Shown piece after piece: positions 44,315 to 52,390 of a DNA stretch of 53,828 nucleotides. Under the pieces are notes generated by a model that saw only the letters and a program-made list of their open reading frames with translations, was not told the DNA's origin and made no database searches. The first letter of the stretch is position 1. Every line of letters starts with the position of its first letter. The DNA comes from an uncultured Erysipelotrichaceae bacterium (GTDB taxonomy: Bacteria > Bacillota_I > Bacilli_A > Erysipelotrichales > Erysipelotrichaceae). Location: NCBI GenBank assembly GCA_910586285.1, contig CAJUGR010000002.1, positions 1 through 53,828 of the forward strand, given 5' to 3'. The translations under genes were made by a program, and so were the position numbers.

Positions 44315-44756
44315 AAAACGTTTAACGAAAGAAGTAGACGCGAAAGCTGAAACACAAAGGTTTATCTAACATAATCGACAGAGAAATTTCACTTACTTAT
44401 GTTGCGAATTGGCATAAGAAAATGTTTATATACCAGTTTTATCATTATTGTCATAGAATATTTTATAAAGAAAATATGTTTCTTTCTTCATTTTGAAGAC
44501 AAGAAGCTAATAACATGAGTAATCATGACTGATAATGATTAATATCGTTTTTGCTTAATAAAAAATTAAATCATTTTCATCCATGTAAGGTTTCATACTA
44601 TTTCATCTTTCCGAAATTAAACTCTTTATGAGTATAGATAGTGAAGTGAAAATATTCTGTATTTCATAATAAGTTAAAATCTATCCGATAAAAAACGACC
44701 TAAAAAGGCGAGGCGGTGTAATCATGGTAATGAGATACAAGCTCCCGGCGGAAATA
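44315..44756. other. AT-rich spacer downstream of mfd
   Basis: No coding sequence is recognised. No clear terminator follows mfd. A very short frame, 44724-44759 (MVMRYKLPAEI), has a good AGGCGGTG ribosome-binding site but only 11 codons, and its end abuts the small-RNA terminator on the opposite strand. Confidence 0.4.
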
Positions 44757-44871
44757 TAATAAAAAGCGACCTGCATAAGCAAGCCACTTTTCGTTGATGC
44801 GCATATCAGGGAGATACCGTGACCTACGAATGTGGGTGGGGGAAGATCAGTAGGCCACGTTGCTCATCAAC
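44757..44871 (-). ncRNA. Candidate small RNA with two C-rich loops
   Basis: A transcript of about 115 nt is defined by a promoter on one side and an intrinsic terminator on the other. The fold is almost complete by eye: GTTGATG (44865-44871) pairs with CATCAAC (44793-44799) to close a junction; inside, CGTGGCCTAC (44850-44859) pairs with GTAGGTCACG (44818-44827), one wobble, around a 22-nt loop rich in C (CTTCCCCCACCCAC); then GTATC-TCCCT-GATAT (44803-44817) exposes a second C-rich loop; then the terminator AAAAGTGGCTTGC-TTAT-GCAGGTCGCTTTTT (44761-44791), fully paired with three G-T pairs. Wobbles occur only in the minus-strand RNA, which fixes the strand. C-rich loops suggest pairing with Shine-Dalgarno sequences, as in LhrC of Listeria or FsrA of Bacillus. 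I do not recognise the family. Confidence 0.7.
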
Positions 44872-44877
44872 ACTATT

Positions 44878-44906
44878 ATTCTATCCGAGAATAAAAAAAT
44901 TATCAA
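44878..44906 (-). promoter_or_regulatory. sigA promoter of the small RNA
   Basis: Minus strand TTGATA (44901-44906), exactly 17 bases, TAGAAT (44878-44883); the RNA 5' end would fall at about 44871. Confidence 0.7.
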
Positions 44907-45030
44907 TATTTTTGGCGCGAATTCAAGTCGAAATTAAAAAACGCGGATTAAGTGGCAAAATTGGACTTCGACTGCAATTAAAATCACACAATTTATAGAT
45001 ATAGAGGATAAAAGAATTTTAATTATCTAC

Positions 45031-45059
45031 TTGAAAAAGAGACAAAATGAGCATATAGT
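45031..45059 (+). promoter_or_regulatory. Candidate promoter of ftsH
   Basis: TTGAAA (45031-45036), 17 bases, TATAGT (45054-45059). It would give a long leader of about 175 nt before ftsH. The rest of 44907-45241 shows only AT-rich sequence, with an inverted repeat AGTCGAA/TTCGACT at 44926-44972. Confidence 0.45.
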
Positions 45060-45241
45060 ATACGCAAGACAACGGTAAAGTGATGAATTTCAGATCAAAA
45101 ACAGTGATCAAATACTCTGTAAATAAGAGCTGAAAATATACCATACTAAAATTGCAGTAATCTTAATAGAAAAATAAATGCAACGATAGGTTTTGCTTGC
45201 TGATGAATCGTATTGCAAAATATCAATGAGGAGTGATAGAA

Positions 45242-47077
45242 ATGAATAAGAAAAAGAGGCCGTTATATCTATATTATCTTTCAATTATGATTGTGATTCT
45301 TTTGTTAAACAGATTTTTATCCGATTTATTGCTTAGTCGGCAAGAGGAAGTAACCTATAATGAATTTCAAACGGCACTGATCGGTAAAAAAATTGATGAA
45401 GTACAGGTGGAAAATGAAGTCATAACATATACCTTGAAGCAGGATGAAAAGCATAAGCAATATGTGACCGGAAATATGCAGGATCCCAATCTTACCGAAC
45501 AATTAAATGAAGCCGAGGTTAAATACAGTCGAATTTATCCTCAGGAAATCAATCCGTTTGTGAGTTTACTTGTGACCTTTTTATTGCCGGTATTGATATT
45601 TTGGGGCTTGGGTAATTTGCTATTTAAACGGTTACAGAAGAAGATGGGAAATGACGGCATGACATTTGGTGGCGGGGGCGGTTTCGGAAATTTTGGAAAA
45701 GCCAATGCGCAAGTCTACGTGGAAGCCCAAAGCGGTAAGCGTTTCAGTGATGTGGCCGGTCAGGATGAGGCCAAAGAAGCATTGTTGGAGATGGTGGATT
45801 TTCTGAAGAATCCGAAAAAATATGAAAAGATCGGGGCTCAGATGCCAAAAGGGGCACTGCTTGTCGGGCCGCCGGGTACCGGTAAAACATTATTGGCAAA
45901 AGCCGTTGCCGGGGAAGCAGGAGTACCATTCTTCTCCATTTCCGGCTCTGAATTTGTGGAAATGTTTGTCGGTCGCGGAGCGGCAAGAGTTCGTGATTTA
46001 TTTAAACAAGCAAGAGAAAAAGCGCCCTGTATCGTTTTTATCGATGAGATTGACACGATTGGTAAAAAGCGTGATGGCGGTGGGATCGGCGGAAATGATG
46101 AACGTGAACAGACATTAAATCAACTGTTGGCGGAAATGGATGGCTTTGACGGTTCGAAAGGCGTGGTGATTTTGGCCGCTACCAATCGCCCGGAATCGCT
46201 GGATGCGGCATTGCTTCGTCCGGGACGTTTTGATCGCCGAATACCGGTTGAACTTCCTGATTTAAAGGGAAGAGAAGAAATCTTAAAAGTACACGCCAAG
46301 AATGTTAAGGTCGGAACCAATATTGATTTTAATGCGATCGCCCGTGCAACAGCGGGAGCCAGTGGTGCCGAATTGGCAAACATTGTGAATGAAGCCGCAT
46401 TATTAGCTGTAAAGGATAATCGCAGCGTGGTATCACAAACCGATTTTGATGAAGCGGTAGAAACGGTTATTGCCGGTTATCAACGCAAAGGAGCGGTTAT
46501 TTCCACGCGCGAAAAACTGATTGTCTCCTATCATGAAATCGGACACGCCCTTGTGGCCGCAAAACTGAAAAATACTGCGCCGGTACATAAAATTACTATT
46601 ATTCCTCGGACTTCGGGTGCCCTTGGGTATACGATGCAGGTGGAAGAACAGGAAAGCAATTTGATGACAAAAGATGAGGGCTTTGAAAAAATCGTGACAT
46701 TCTGCGGCGGTCGAGCGGCAGAAGAATTGATATTCCACAGTATCACCAGTGGTGCATCCAATGATATTGAACAGGCAACGCGAATCGCTCGGGCGATGAT
46801 TACACGCTTGGGAATGAGCGAGGAATTTGGTATGGTGGCGTTAGAAACCGTCAGTAACCAATATCTAAGTCAGGATACTTCCTTAATGTGCTCTGATGAT
46901 ACTGCGGCCAAAGTGGATGATGCGGTAATGCGAATGATTAAAGAGGCACATGAAAAAGCAAGAGCGATTTTGGAAGAAAACAAAGATCAATTACACGAAC
47001 TGGCGAAGTATCTTTATGAAAGAGAAACGATCACCGGTGATGAATTTATGAAAATACTGAGTCAAAAAGAAGCATAA
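45242..47077 (+). CDS. ftsH: ATP-dependent membrane zinc protease FtsH
   Basis: FtsH degrades misassembled membrane proteins and short-lived regulators. From ATG 45242 (GAGGAG eight bases upstream) it has 611 residues: two membrane segments (about 8-27 and 107-129) flanking a small extracytoplasmic domain, the AAA+ module with Walker A GPPGTGKT near 209, APCIVFIDEIDTIGKKRD, the second region of homology ATNRPESLDAALLRPGRFDRRI, and the protease active site SYHEIGHALVAAK. The zinc site is HEIGH, a conservative change from the common HEAGH. Its terminator is shared with the convergent glucosaminidase gene. Confidence 0.96.
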   Translation: MNKKKRPLYLYYLSIMIVILLLNRFLSDLLLSRQEEVTYNEFQTALIGKKIDEVQVENEVITYTLKQDEKHKQYVTGNMQDPNLTEQLNEAEVKYSRIYPQEINPFVSLLVTFLLPVLIFWGLGNLLFKRLQKKMGNDGMTFGGGGGFGNFGKANAQVYVEAQSGKRFSDVAGQDEAKEALLEMVDFLKNPKKYEKIGAQMPKGALLVGPPGTGKTLLAKAVAGEAGVPFFSISGSEFVEMFVGRGAARVRDLFKQAREKAPCIVFIDEIDTIGKKRDGGGIGGNDEREQTLNQLLAEMDGFDGSKGVVILAATNRPESLDAALLRPGRFDRRIPVELPDLKGREEILKVHAKNVKVGTNIDFNAIARATAGASGAELANIVNEAALLAVKDNRSVVSQTDFDEAVETVIAGYQRKGAVISTREKLIVSYHEIGHALVAAKLKNTAPVHKITIIPRTSGALGYTMQVEEQESNLMTKDEGFEKIVTFCGGRAAEELIFHSITSGASNDIEQATRIARAMITRLGMSEEFGMVALETVSNQYLSQDTSLMCSDDTAAKVDDAVMRMIKEAHEKARAILEENKDQLHELAKYLYERETITGDEFMKILSQKEA

Positions 47078-47078
47078 T

Positions 47079-47124
47079 AAAAACCCATCCGGCATGAATA
47101 TCAGTGCAGAAGATGGGTTTTTTA
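47079..47124. terminator. Bidirectional terminator between ftsH and the glucosaminidase gene
   Basis: AAAACCCATC (47080-47089) pairs with GATGGGTTTT (47112-47121), with A- and T-runs on both sides. It touches both stop codons. Confidence 0.8.
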
Positions 47125-48756
47125 GTGAAAATAGGCGGCCGGAATATAGACGATATCATTGTGATGATTATAATGATCCGGCTCTACTACAAGCATATTG
47201 CGAGCGTTGTTCAGAACACCATCACTTTGTACCTTATACCAAGTCGAATTATTATCAACCTCTTCTCCTTGTACCTCTCCGACAATCACCATGGCATATT
47301 GTTCTGCCGGCGGAGTATAAAAGAGAATTTTACTGGCGGTATCCGGCTGCGAATATAACGGTGTTTTCAGCTGTTTTTGTAATACCTTGATCGTATAGCG
47401 CGTCTCATCTTTACCGCCAAGTACCGCATCCATATTACGATAATATTGTGCGGCCTTTTCTCCCCAATACGGATCTGAGGCATACTTCACATTCATACCA
47501 CTGCCCTTATCACCGAAATAACCGCCGCGATAACGACTTGCTTCATTGGTATAGCATGTATTGGGTCCGGGGTTACTATCCGGATCACTTTGATCACAAG
47601 GATTCATATAGCCGCGATTCAAAAAGATCGATGCATGGGCAGCGATACCGGCTGCTATATCCTTATAACCGCTGGCATTTTCATTCGGCGCATAGTCATA
47701 AGCCGCATGGCCAAACAGATTATTTTTTGTAATCGCAATTTCACTGCGACCGTAATTGCTTTCATTGATGGCTAATGCCAACATCATTAACGCATTTACC
47801 CCATAAGTATTTTGGGCTTCGATAAATGAATATCCTTCCTCATAAAGCTGACTGTTCGTTTCTGCACAAGGGAATTGCGTTGGTTTTTGGAGAAATCCGA
47901 GGTAGGATGAGATATACCGATTAATTTCTTTTGATACATAAGATGTTTTTGCCCGGTGGGATAAGAATTGATAATAATTGTAGTGTGGTGCTTTGGCATT
48001 GAGACTGTGCTGATAAGTATCGTTGCGCAAATCATCAATCATTTGAGTATATTCATGATAGAAGTAATGACCGTCATAACTGTATAAGCGATCCTTACCC
48101 ATATCGACATCCGCAGTTCCGATATTGAGAGTGAAGGCATAGTCCTTTTTTGTAATATCGGTAGTGCCATAATGGATTAGTGAATGATCTTTGAGCATAT
48201 AATGACTGATAGTTTGAACCTTTTCACTGTCGTAAATATTAAAAATCTCGACATCGCTGCGCTTGACCCAACCGGTAACGCCGCTTAAGCGAAAACGTAC
48301 TTCTTCCCCACGATCATCAGTTTCCAAATAAGCACCGTCAGCGCCGTAACAGCCATTGGTATAACCGTCATTTCCACTGATTTCTTCGCGATAAGTCGTA
48401 TTTTCGCCACAGGTTTTGGTGCGAAAATTCACGACACCATAGCGAATCGCCAAGATATTTCCCTGTTCATCTAAAATCGCGGGATTACCGTTATCATCAT
48501 CAATCTGTTTCTGCATTTCGCGCTTCGCGTTTTTAAAATTTGTATCATAGCGCACCGTCACTGTTTCTTGATCGGGATAAAAAATCACCAGTTGATAATG
48601 TTGCGGCGAGGAATGAAAACGCACGATGAAAATTACCGCAATCACAAGTAATACTGCGGAAAATATTGCTTCTTTCTGCAGGCGCTGCGCCTGTTTCGTA
48701 TATTTTGGTTTCCTGCGCTTTGTCCGCGCTGTGGTTTTCTTTTTCGTCTGTGCCAT
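47122..48756 (-). CDS. Membrane-anchored cell-wall glucosaminidase
   Basis: This is probably an endo-beta-N-acetylglucosaminidase of the LytD/Bacteroides SagA type acting on peptidoglycan. The 544-residue protein has a very basic N-terminus (KKKTTARTKRRKPKYTKQAQR), one membrane anchor (about 31-46), a bacterial SH3-like region at about 105-172 (CYGADGAYLETDDRGEEVRFRLSGVTGWVKRSDVEIF), the glucosaminidase core at about 310-450 with catalytic Glu332 in LALAINESNYGRSEIA and NLFGHAAYD, and a second SH3-like region at the C-terminus. It is monocistronic and convergent with ftsH. The two-sided SH3 layout points to cell-wall binding. Confidence 0.85.
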   Translation of the reverse strand: MAQTKKKTTARTKRRKPKYTKQAQRLQKEAIFSAVLLVIAVIFIVRFHSSPQHYQLVIFYPDQETVTVRYDTNFKNAKREMQKQIDDDNGNPAILDEQGNILAIRYGVVNFRTKTCGENTTYREEISGNDGYTNGCYGADGAYLETDDRGEEVRFRLSGVTGWVKRSDVEIFNIYDSEKVQTISHYMLKDHSLIHYGTTDITKKDYAFTLNIGTADVDMGKDRLYSYDGHYFYHEYTQMIDDLRNDTYQHSLNAKAPHYNYYQFLSHRAKTSYVSKEINRYISSYLGFLQKPTQFPCAETNSQLYEEGYSFIEAQNTYGVNALMMLALAINESNYGRSEIAITKNNLFGHAAYDYAPNENASGYKDIAAGIAAHASIFLNRGYMNPCDQSDPDSNPGPNTCYTNEASRYRGGYFGDKGSGMNVKYASDPYWGEKAAQYYRNMDAVLGGKDETRYTIKVLQKQLKTPLYSQPDTASKILFYTPPAEQYAMVIVGEVQGEEVDNNSTWYKVQSDGVLNNARNMLVVEPDHYNHHNDIVYIPAAYFH

Positions 48757-48913
48757 AATAACCTCATCTATATTTTACATGAAAAATCATTCGAATAAAA
48801 CAACGATCGAAAAAAATCATCACTTTTTGAAAAATAACAATGATCGCTGAAACACGCGTGAGTATACTTTTAAATCCAATTATGATAATATGAAAGAGAA
48901 GGAGAGAAAAATT

Positions 48914-49207
48914 ATGAAAAAAATACTTATGATCATCGGCGGTGTCGTGGTGGTGCTATTAGTATGTGCGGGTGGTTTCATCTATTATCAATTTCAAACT
49001 TCCGATCAATTTGTTTGTGAATCAGAGAGTGGAACCATTACCTTGCTTTATGATGAAGATTCGATCAACGGCTATATGGCAAATGGCATTTCCTATGATC
49101 TTGAAGCACAGAAAGCATATGCAAAGCAGGTCGGAATAGAAGTCTATTTAAAGGAATTTAATGAATTCTTTCAGGCCAATATGAACGGCACTTGCCATAA
49201 GAAATAA
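48914..49207 (+). CDS. Small secreted or membrane-anchored protein, unknown
   Basis: The 97-residue protein has an N-terminal hydrophobic segment (about 3-24, ILMIIGGVVVVLLVCAGGFIYY) acting as signal anchor, then about 70 residues outside the cell containing two cysteines (FVCES and GTCHKK) that could form a disulfide. No family is recognised. ATG 48914 was chosen because AAGGAGAG lies nine bases upstream; the longer frame from 48890 has none. It stands between the glucosaminidase gene (divergent) and a decayed region. Confidence 0.6.
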   Translation: MKKILMIIGGVVVVLLVCAGGFIYYQFQTSDQFVCESESGTITLLYDEDSINGYMANGISYDLEAQKAYAKQVGIEVYLKEFNEFFQANMNGTCHKK

Positions 49208-49239
49208 TAAGGGGAATGATGAAAAAAGTTTCCTATATT

Positions 49240-49369
49240 CGGGGCCTGCCTTATGCTTTACGGATTATAAGGACTCATTATGGAAGCTATCAGTGAAAAA
49301 AGCTATGGAGAGTATATTACAGAAAATATTTTTAAACCATTAGGCATGATCATTCTGGCACAACTGTGA
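49240..49369 (+). pseudogene. Serine hydrolase (beta-lactamase family) remnant
   Basis: The frame from ATG 49280 to TGA 49369 reads MEAISEKSYGEYITENIFKPLGM, which matches the I-E-x-V-S-G-K-S-Y-x-E-Y-I-x-E-N-I-F-K-P-L-G-M segment that follows the Tyr-x-Asn motif in class C beta-lactamase-like hydrolases. Just upstream YALRII is in another frame where YSN.GY..LG would be expected, so there is a frameshift too. No start of the gene or C-terminal half is visible; 49208-49465 contains nothing else. Confidence 0.65.
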
Positions 49370-49465
49370 ATGAAAAGCCAAATAACACGGGATAAGTAAT
49401 CCTTATTTATTCGCTGTTATCAATTTAGGCTGAAAAGATGAAAAAGAAACAAAAAGCTATAAATC

Positions 49466-49500
49466 AGAGCGCATAGAATAACAATCTATGTGCTTTTTTC
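49466..49500 (+). terminator. Hairpin terminator
   Basis: AGCGCATAGA-N7-TCTATGTGCT followed by six T; it isolates the PadR operon promoter from upstream transcription. Confidence 0.75.
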
Positions 49501-49622
49501 GTTGAAGGGGTGTTGGTTCTATCGTTGCTTAAGCCGGTTTGCTATTTTGAACAGAAGCAATCAAAAGAAAGTAGGTTTGATGTAATGGAATGAAAAATTA
49601 AAATAAAATTATAATTTTATTA

Positions 49623-49651
49623 TTGACTATATTCAACATGTTGAATATAAT
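49623..49651 (+). promoter_or_regulatory. PadR-operon promoter with perfect palindromic operator in the spacer
   Basis: TTGACT (49623-49628), 17 bases, TATAAT (49646-49651). The spacer and the first bases of the -10 are filled by a perfect 20-bp palindrome (49629-49648, core ATTCAACATGTTGAAT). A repressor bound here would block RNA polymerase. The gene 37 bp downstream encodes a PadR regulator. Confidence 0.8.
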
Positions 49652-49687
49652 AAAGACACATTGCAATGGATTTAGGAGGGTACAAGG

Positions 49688-50230
49688 ATGCTAAAACATG
49701 GAATTTTAGGTTTGTTAAATTATCAAGATATGACCGGATATGAACTTATGGAGGTATTTCGTGATTCGTTAAATTTTTTCTGGGATGCAAAAACCAGTCA
49801 GATTTATCGGGAATTACAAGGACTCGAAAAAAAAGATTGGGTCAGTAAAACAGTAGTACCACAAAGCGGTAAACCGGATAAGAATGTTTTCGCGATTACG
49901 GAATCAGGTAGAAAAGAACTGTTGAGATGGCTTGCGGATGATGACTTGGGACTTCGCAGTAAAACTCCGATTTTAATGAAGGTCTTTTTTCTTGGGGAAA
50001 GAACCGTTGAAGAAAACATTCGTTACTTTGAAAGTGTAAAGGAAAGCTGTGAATTATTTCTAAAGAGTTTGAATTCTACACCGCAATATATTGAGACTTA
50101 TGGCAATATGATTGATCAGAGGGAGAAAGTCTGCTATTGGCAGATGACGGTGGAATATGGAAGACGAAATATGCAGATGCAAATTGAATGGGCGCAGGAT
50201 TGCATACGGCGGCTGAAAGGGGAACTTTGA
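49688..50230 (+). CDS. PadR-family transcriptional regulator
   Basis: PadR proteins are dimeric winged-helix repressors, often of detoxification or transport genes. The 180 residues show the N-terminal winged helix (HGILGLLNYQDMTGYELMEVFR..FFWDAKTSQIYRELQGLEKKDWVSK..KPDKNVFAITESGRKELLRWL) and a C-terminal helical dimerisation domain with the vinculin-like Y-W-x-M-x-x-E-Y-G (VCYWQMTVEYGRRNMQMQIEWA). AGGAGGG precedes the ATG. The stop codon overlaps the ATG of the fusion gene by one base, so both are one transcript from the palindromic promoter and autoregulation is likely. Confidence 0.9.
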   Translation: MLKHGILGLLNYQDMTGYELMEVFRDSLNFFWDAKTSQIYRELQGLEKKDWVSKTVVPQSGKPDKNVFAITESGRKELLRWLADDDLGLRSKTPILMKVFFLGERTVEENIRYFESVKESCELFLKSLNSTPQYIETYGNMIDQREKVCYWQMTVEYGRRNMQMQIEWAQDCIRRLKGEL

Positions 50231-51876
50231 TGAATGTTTTAGTGATAAACGGCAGTCCAAAAGGAGCGAAAAGCAATACTTATCGGCTTACTGCAGCATT
50301 TTTGGAGGGGTTAAGGAAGGAAGAAAGGGATCTCCAAATCCAAGAACTTCCAGTGTATCGCATGGATATAAAACCTTGTCTTGGTTGCTTTTCATGTTGG
50401 AACCGCACGCCCGGGCAATGCTGCATTCAGGATGATATGTCACAGGTTATTCAATATTTGCTTTGGGCTGATATAACGATATGGAGTTTTCCGCTTTATT
50501 ATTTTACCGTACCGGGTTCACTGAAGAATCTGATTGATCGCCAGCTTCCCATGATGCTTCCGTTTATGGAAGAAAAAGAGGGACAGGTCGGAAACGGATA
50601 CCATCCCTCTCGATACGATATGAGCGGAAAGCGAACGGTAGTCATTTCCACCTGTGGTTTTTATACGGCAGAAGGAAACTATGATGGCGTGTACAGCCTT
50701 TTTGATCATATTTGCGGACCGAATAACTATACAACGATTTTCTGTGGGCAAGGGGAATTGTTTCGTGTTCCAGAATTGTCCGGGCGTACCAACGAATATT
50801 TATCATACGTAAAACAAGCGGGACAAGAGTATATAAGCGGTGGCATTACCGGAAAAACACAAGAATATCTTCATCAGCTGCTGTTGCCAAGGGAAACCTT
50901 TGAAGCCTGCGCAGATGCAAGCTGGGGTATCGATAAGGATGAAGCAATGTCAGGAATAAACGGAACGGCAGCGAAAAGAGCATCCGATACACTTGTTTTT
51001 ACCAGACAGATGGCTGCCCTTTATCGTAAAGAGAACTATCCCGGTAAAGATATTGTGTTGGAAATGCACTACACCGATGTGGAGGAAACCTATCAAATCC
51101 GATTAGGGAAAGATGGCAGTCATGTCTATACAGACGGAAGTTTGAAGCCAACCACAACGATCGAAACACCGGTCACGGTATGGCGTGCAATTTCGACCGG
51201 AGAGATTCGCGGCGATGAAGCGATGATGCAAGGGCTTTATCGAGTAAAAGGAGACTTCACCTTAATGCTGGAATGGGATACTTATTTTGGTGGTTCCCGA
51301 CCGCGCCAGCAACAAGTACCTGCAGCTTCCAATCAAAAAGAAACCAATATGAAAATTATGTTGATCCCATGGATTGTTTTATGGGTAGCCCCTGCGATCC
51401 ATAAACAGATAGGGTGTCTTGTTACTGTCAGTGTTTGTGCGCTGGTTTCCCTTATCTTTTATCGAAATAAAAAGACGATCTATGATGTGATAAGCAATGG
51501 TTTTGTGACAGGTTTTGCGGTGGCAATATTGGTAGGCGCTCCCGAAGTATGGGCGTTGCCGCTATCGTATCTTTTCTTTGCATTGATGTGGCTTATCTCA
51601 TGCTTTGGTAAAATATCACTTACCGCGAATTATTCCATGAATAGTTACGGCGGCGCGGATGCCCTACAAAACTCTTTGTTTTTAAAGACAAACCGCATCT
51701 TGACGATGCTTTGGGGGATTCTTTATCTGTTTACATCTGTTTTTACTTGGTATCTGATGCAAACCTCATTAAGCAGCTTTGTCGGATTGATCAATTCCGT
51801 AGTGCCTGTCTTCATGGGAATCTTTACCGTGTGGTTTCAAAAATGGTATCCCGCAAAAGTGGCCGGGGGAAAGTAA
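50230..51876 (+). CDS. Fusion of NADPH-dependent FMN reductase, SCP2-like domain and membrane domain
   Basis: Three modules are visible in 548 residues. Residues 1-205 are a flavodoxin-fold NAD(P)H:FMN reductase (VLVINGSPKGAKSNTYRL phosphate loop; PCLGCFSCWNRTPGQCCIQDDM; LPLYYFTVPGSLKNLIDR). Residues about 275-355 resemble an SCP2 sterol-carrier domain (VLEMHYTDVEETYQIRLGKDG..TTIETPVTVWRAISTGEIRGDEAMMQGLYRVKGDFTLMLEW). Residues 375-540 hold about six membrane segments. Start ATG 50230 overlaps the PadR stop; a longer frame from 50188 would add 14 residues without homology. Such a protein could reduce a lipophilic substrate at the membrane, with the PadR protein sensing it; this is inference. 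Confidence 0.8.
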   Translation: MNVLVINGSPKGAKSNTYRLTAAFLEGLRKEERDLQIQELPVYRMDIKPCLGCFSCWNRTPGQCCIQDDMSQVIQYLLWADITIWSFPLYYFTVPGSLKNLIDRQLPMMLPFMEEKEGQVGNGYHPSRYDMSGKRTVVISTCGFYTAEGNYDGVYSLFDHICGPNNYTTIFCGQGELFRVPELSGRTNEYLSYVKQAGQEYISGGITGKTQEYLHQLLLPRETFEACADASWGIDKDEAMSGINGTAAKRASDTLVFTRQMAALYRKENYPGKDIVLEMHYTDVEETYQIRLGKDGSHVYTDGSLKPTTTIETPVTVWRAISTGEIRGDEAMMQGLYRVKGDFTLMLEWDTYFGGSRPRQQQVPAASNQKETNMKIMLIPWIVLWVAPAIHKQIGCLVTVSVCALVSLIFYRNKKTIYDVISNGFVTGFAVAILVGAPEVWALPLSYLFFALMWLISCFGKISLTANYSMNSYGGADALQNSLFLKTNRILTMLWGILYLFTSVFTWYLMQTSLSSFVGLINSVVPVFMGIFTVWFQKWYPAKVAGGK

Positions 51877-52390
51877 ACTGATTTCTACATCCAGCTTATA
51901 ACCGTTGTGCAGAAAACACAACACTTGGATATTATAAGATTGAGGAAGTTATTCAAAAAGAAATATTGCAGTGATCTCAATTTGTTGTATTTCAGGATAT
52001 TTAGTACTATATAGAAAAATCGTACTTGTAGTTAAGTTTTAATAAAAAAGTTTATCATAATGAAAATATTCCTAGTATCATTAACAAAGAGCTAAACAAA
52101 AAATGCAAAGTCGATGAACGTGAATCACCACAGAACATCGGCTTTTTATGCGCTTTGTATGGATACTGACTTGAAATGAGGGGGTCTATGTTACTGTCAG
52201 TTGGATCAATTCAACAATATTTCAAGGTTTTCGTTATTGAGGGTGAGCGACAGACTGTAAAACGGAATTGATGTCTTCTTTCTATCCACCGGTAACGCCA
52301 CATGAAGTAAGAAATGGCGTAAATTGCTTGAAAAAAAACAAAATTTGTAGTATTTTATTTATGGAGAACAATGAAAGAAGAGGACATCCT
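51877..52390. other. Gene-free spacer with a terminator
   Basis: A terminator for the PadR operon lies at 52107-52147 (AAAGTCGATG / CATCGGCTTTTT, one wobble). The remainder is AT-rich. A 27-codon frame from 52188 has a GAGGGGG site but no recognisable product. A half-site of the 49629 palindrome, ATTCAACA, is at 52209-52216. A weak promoter (TTGAAA-N17-TATTTT) precedes the second padR near 52330-52360. Confidence 0.45.

Noticed and set aside
44757..44871. Small RNA as 6S RNA, tmRNA, RNase P RNA or a metabolite riboswitch
   Set aside because: None of the conserved sequences of those RNAs is present, the unit is too short for the first three, and it ends in a terminator without a following minus-strand gene.
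44884..45000. Arg/Lys-rich plus-strand frame (..LARIQVEIKKRGLSGKIGLRLQLK..)
   Set aside because: It has no start codon, runs back into the small-RNA region and is short; probably chance in an AT-rich spacer.
45060..45200. Sporulation-type CATACTA near 45142 upstream of ftsH
   Set aside because: The matching -35 (GHATR) is not present at 17-18 bases; a sigA-type promoter lies further upstream.
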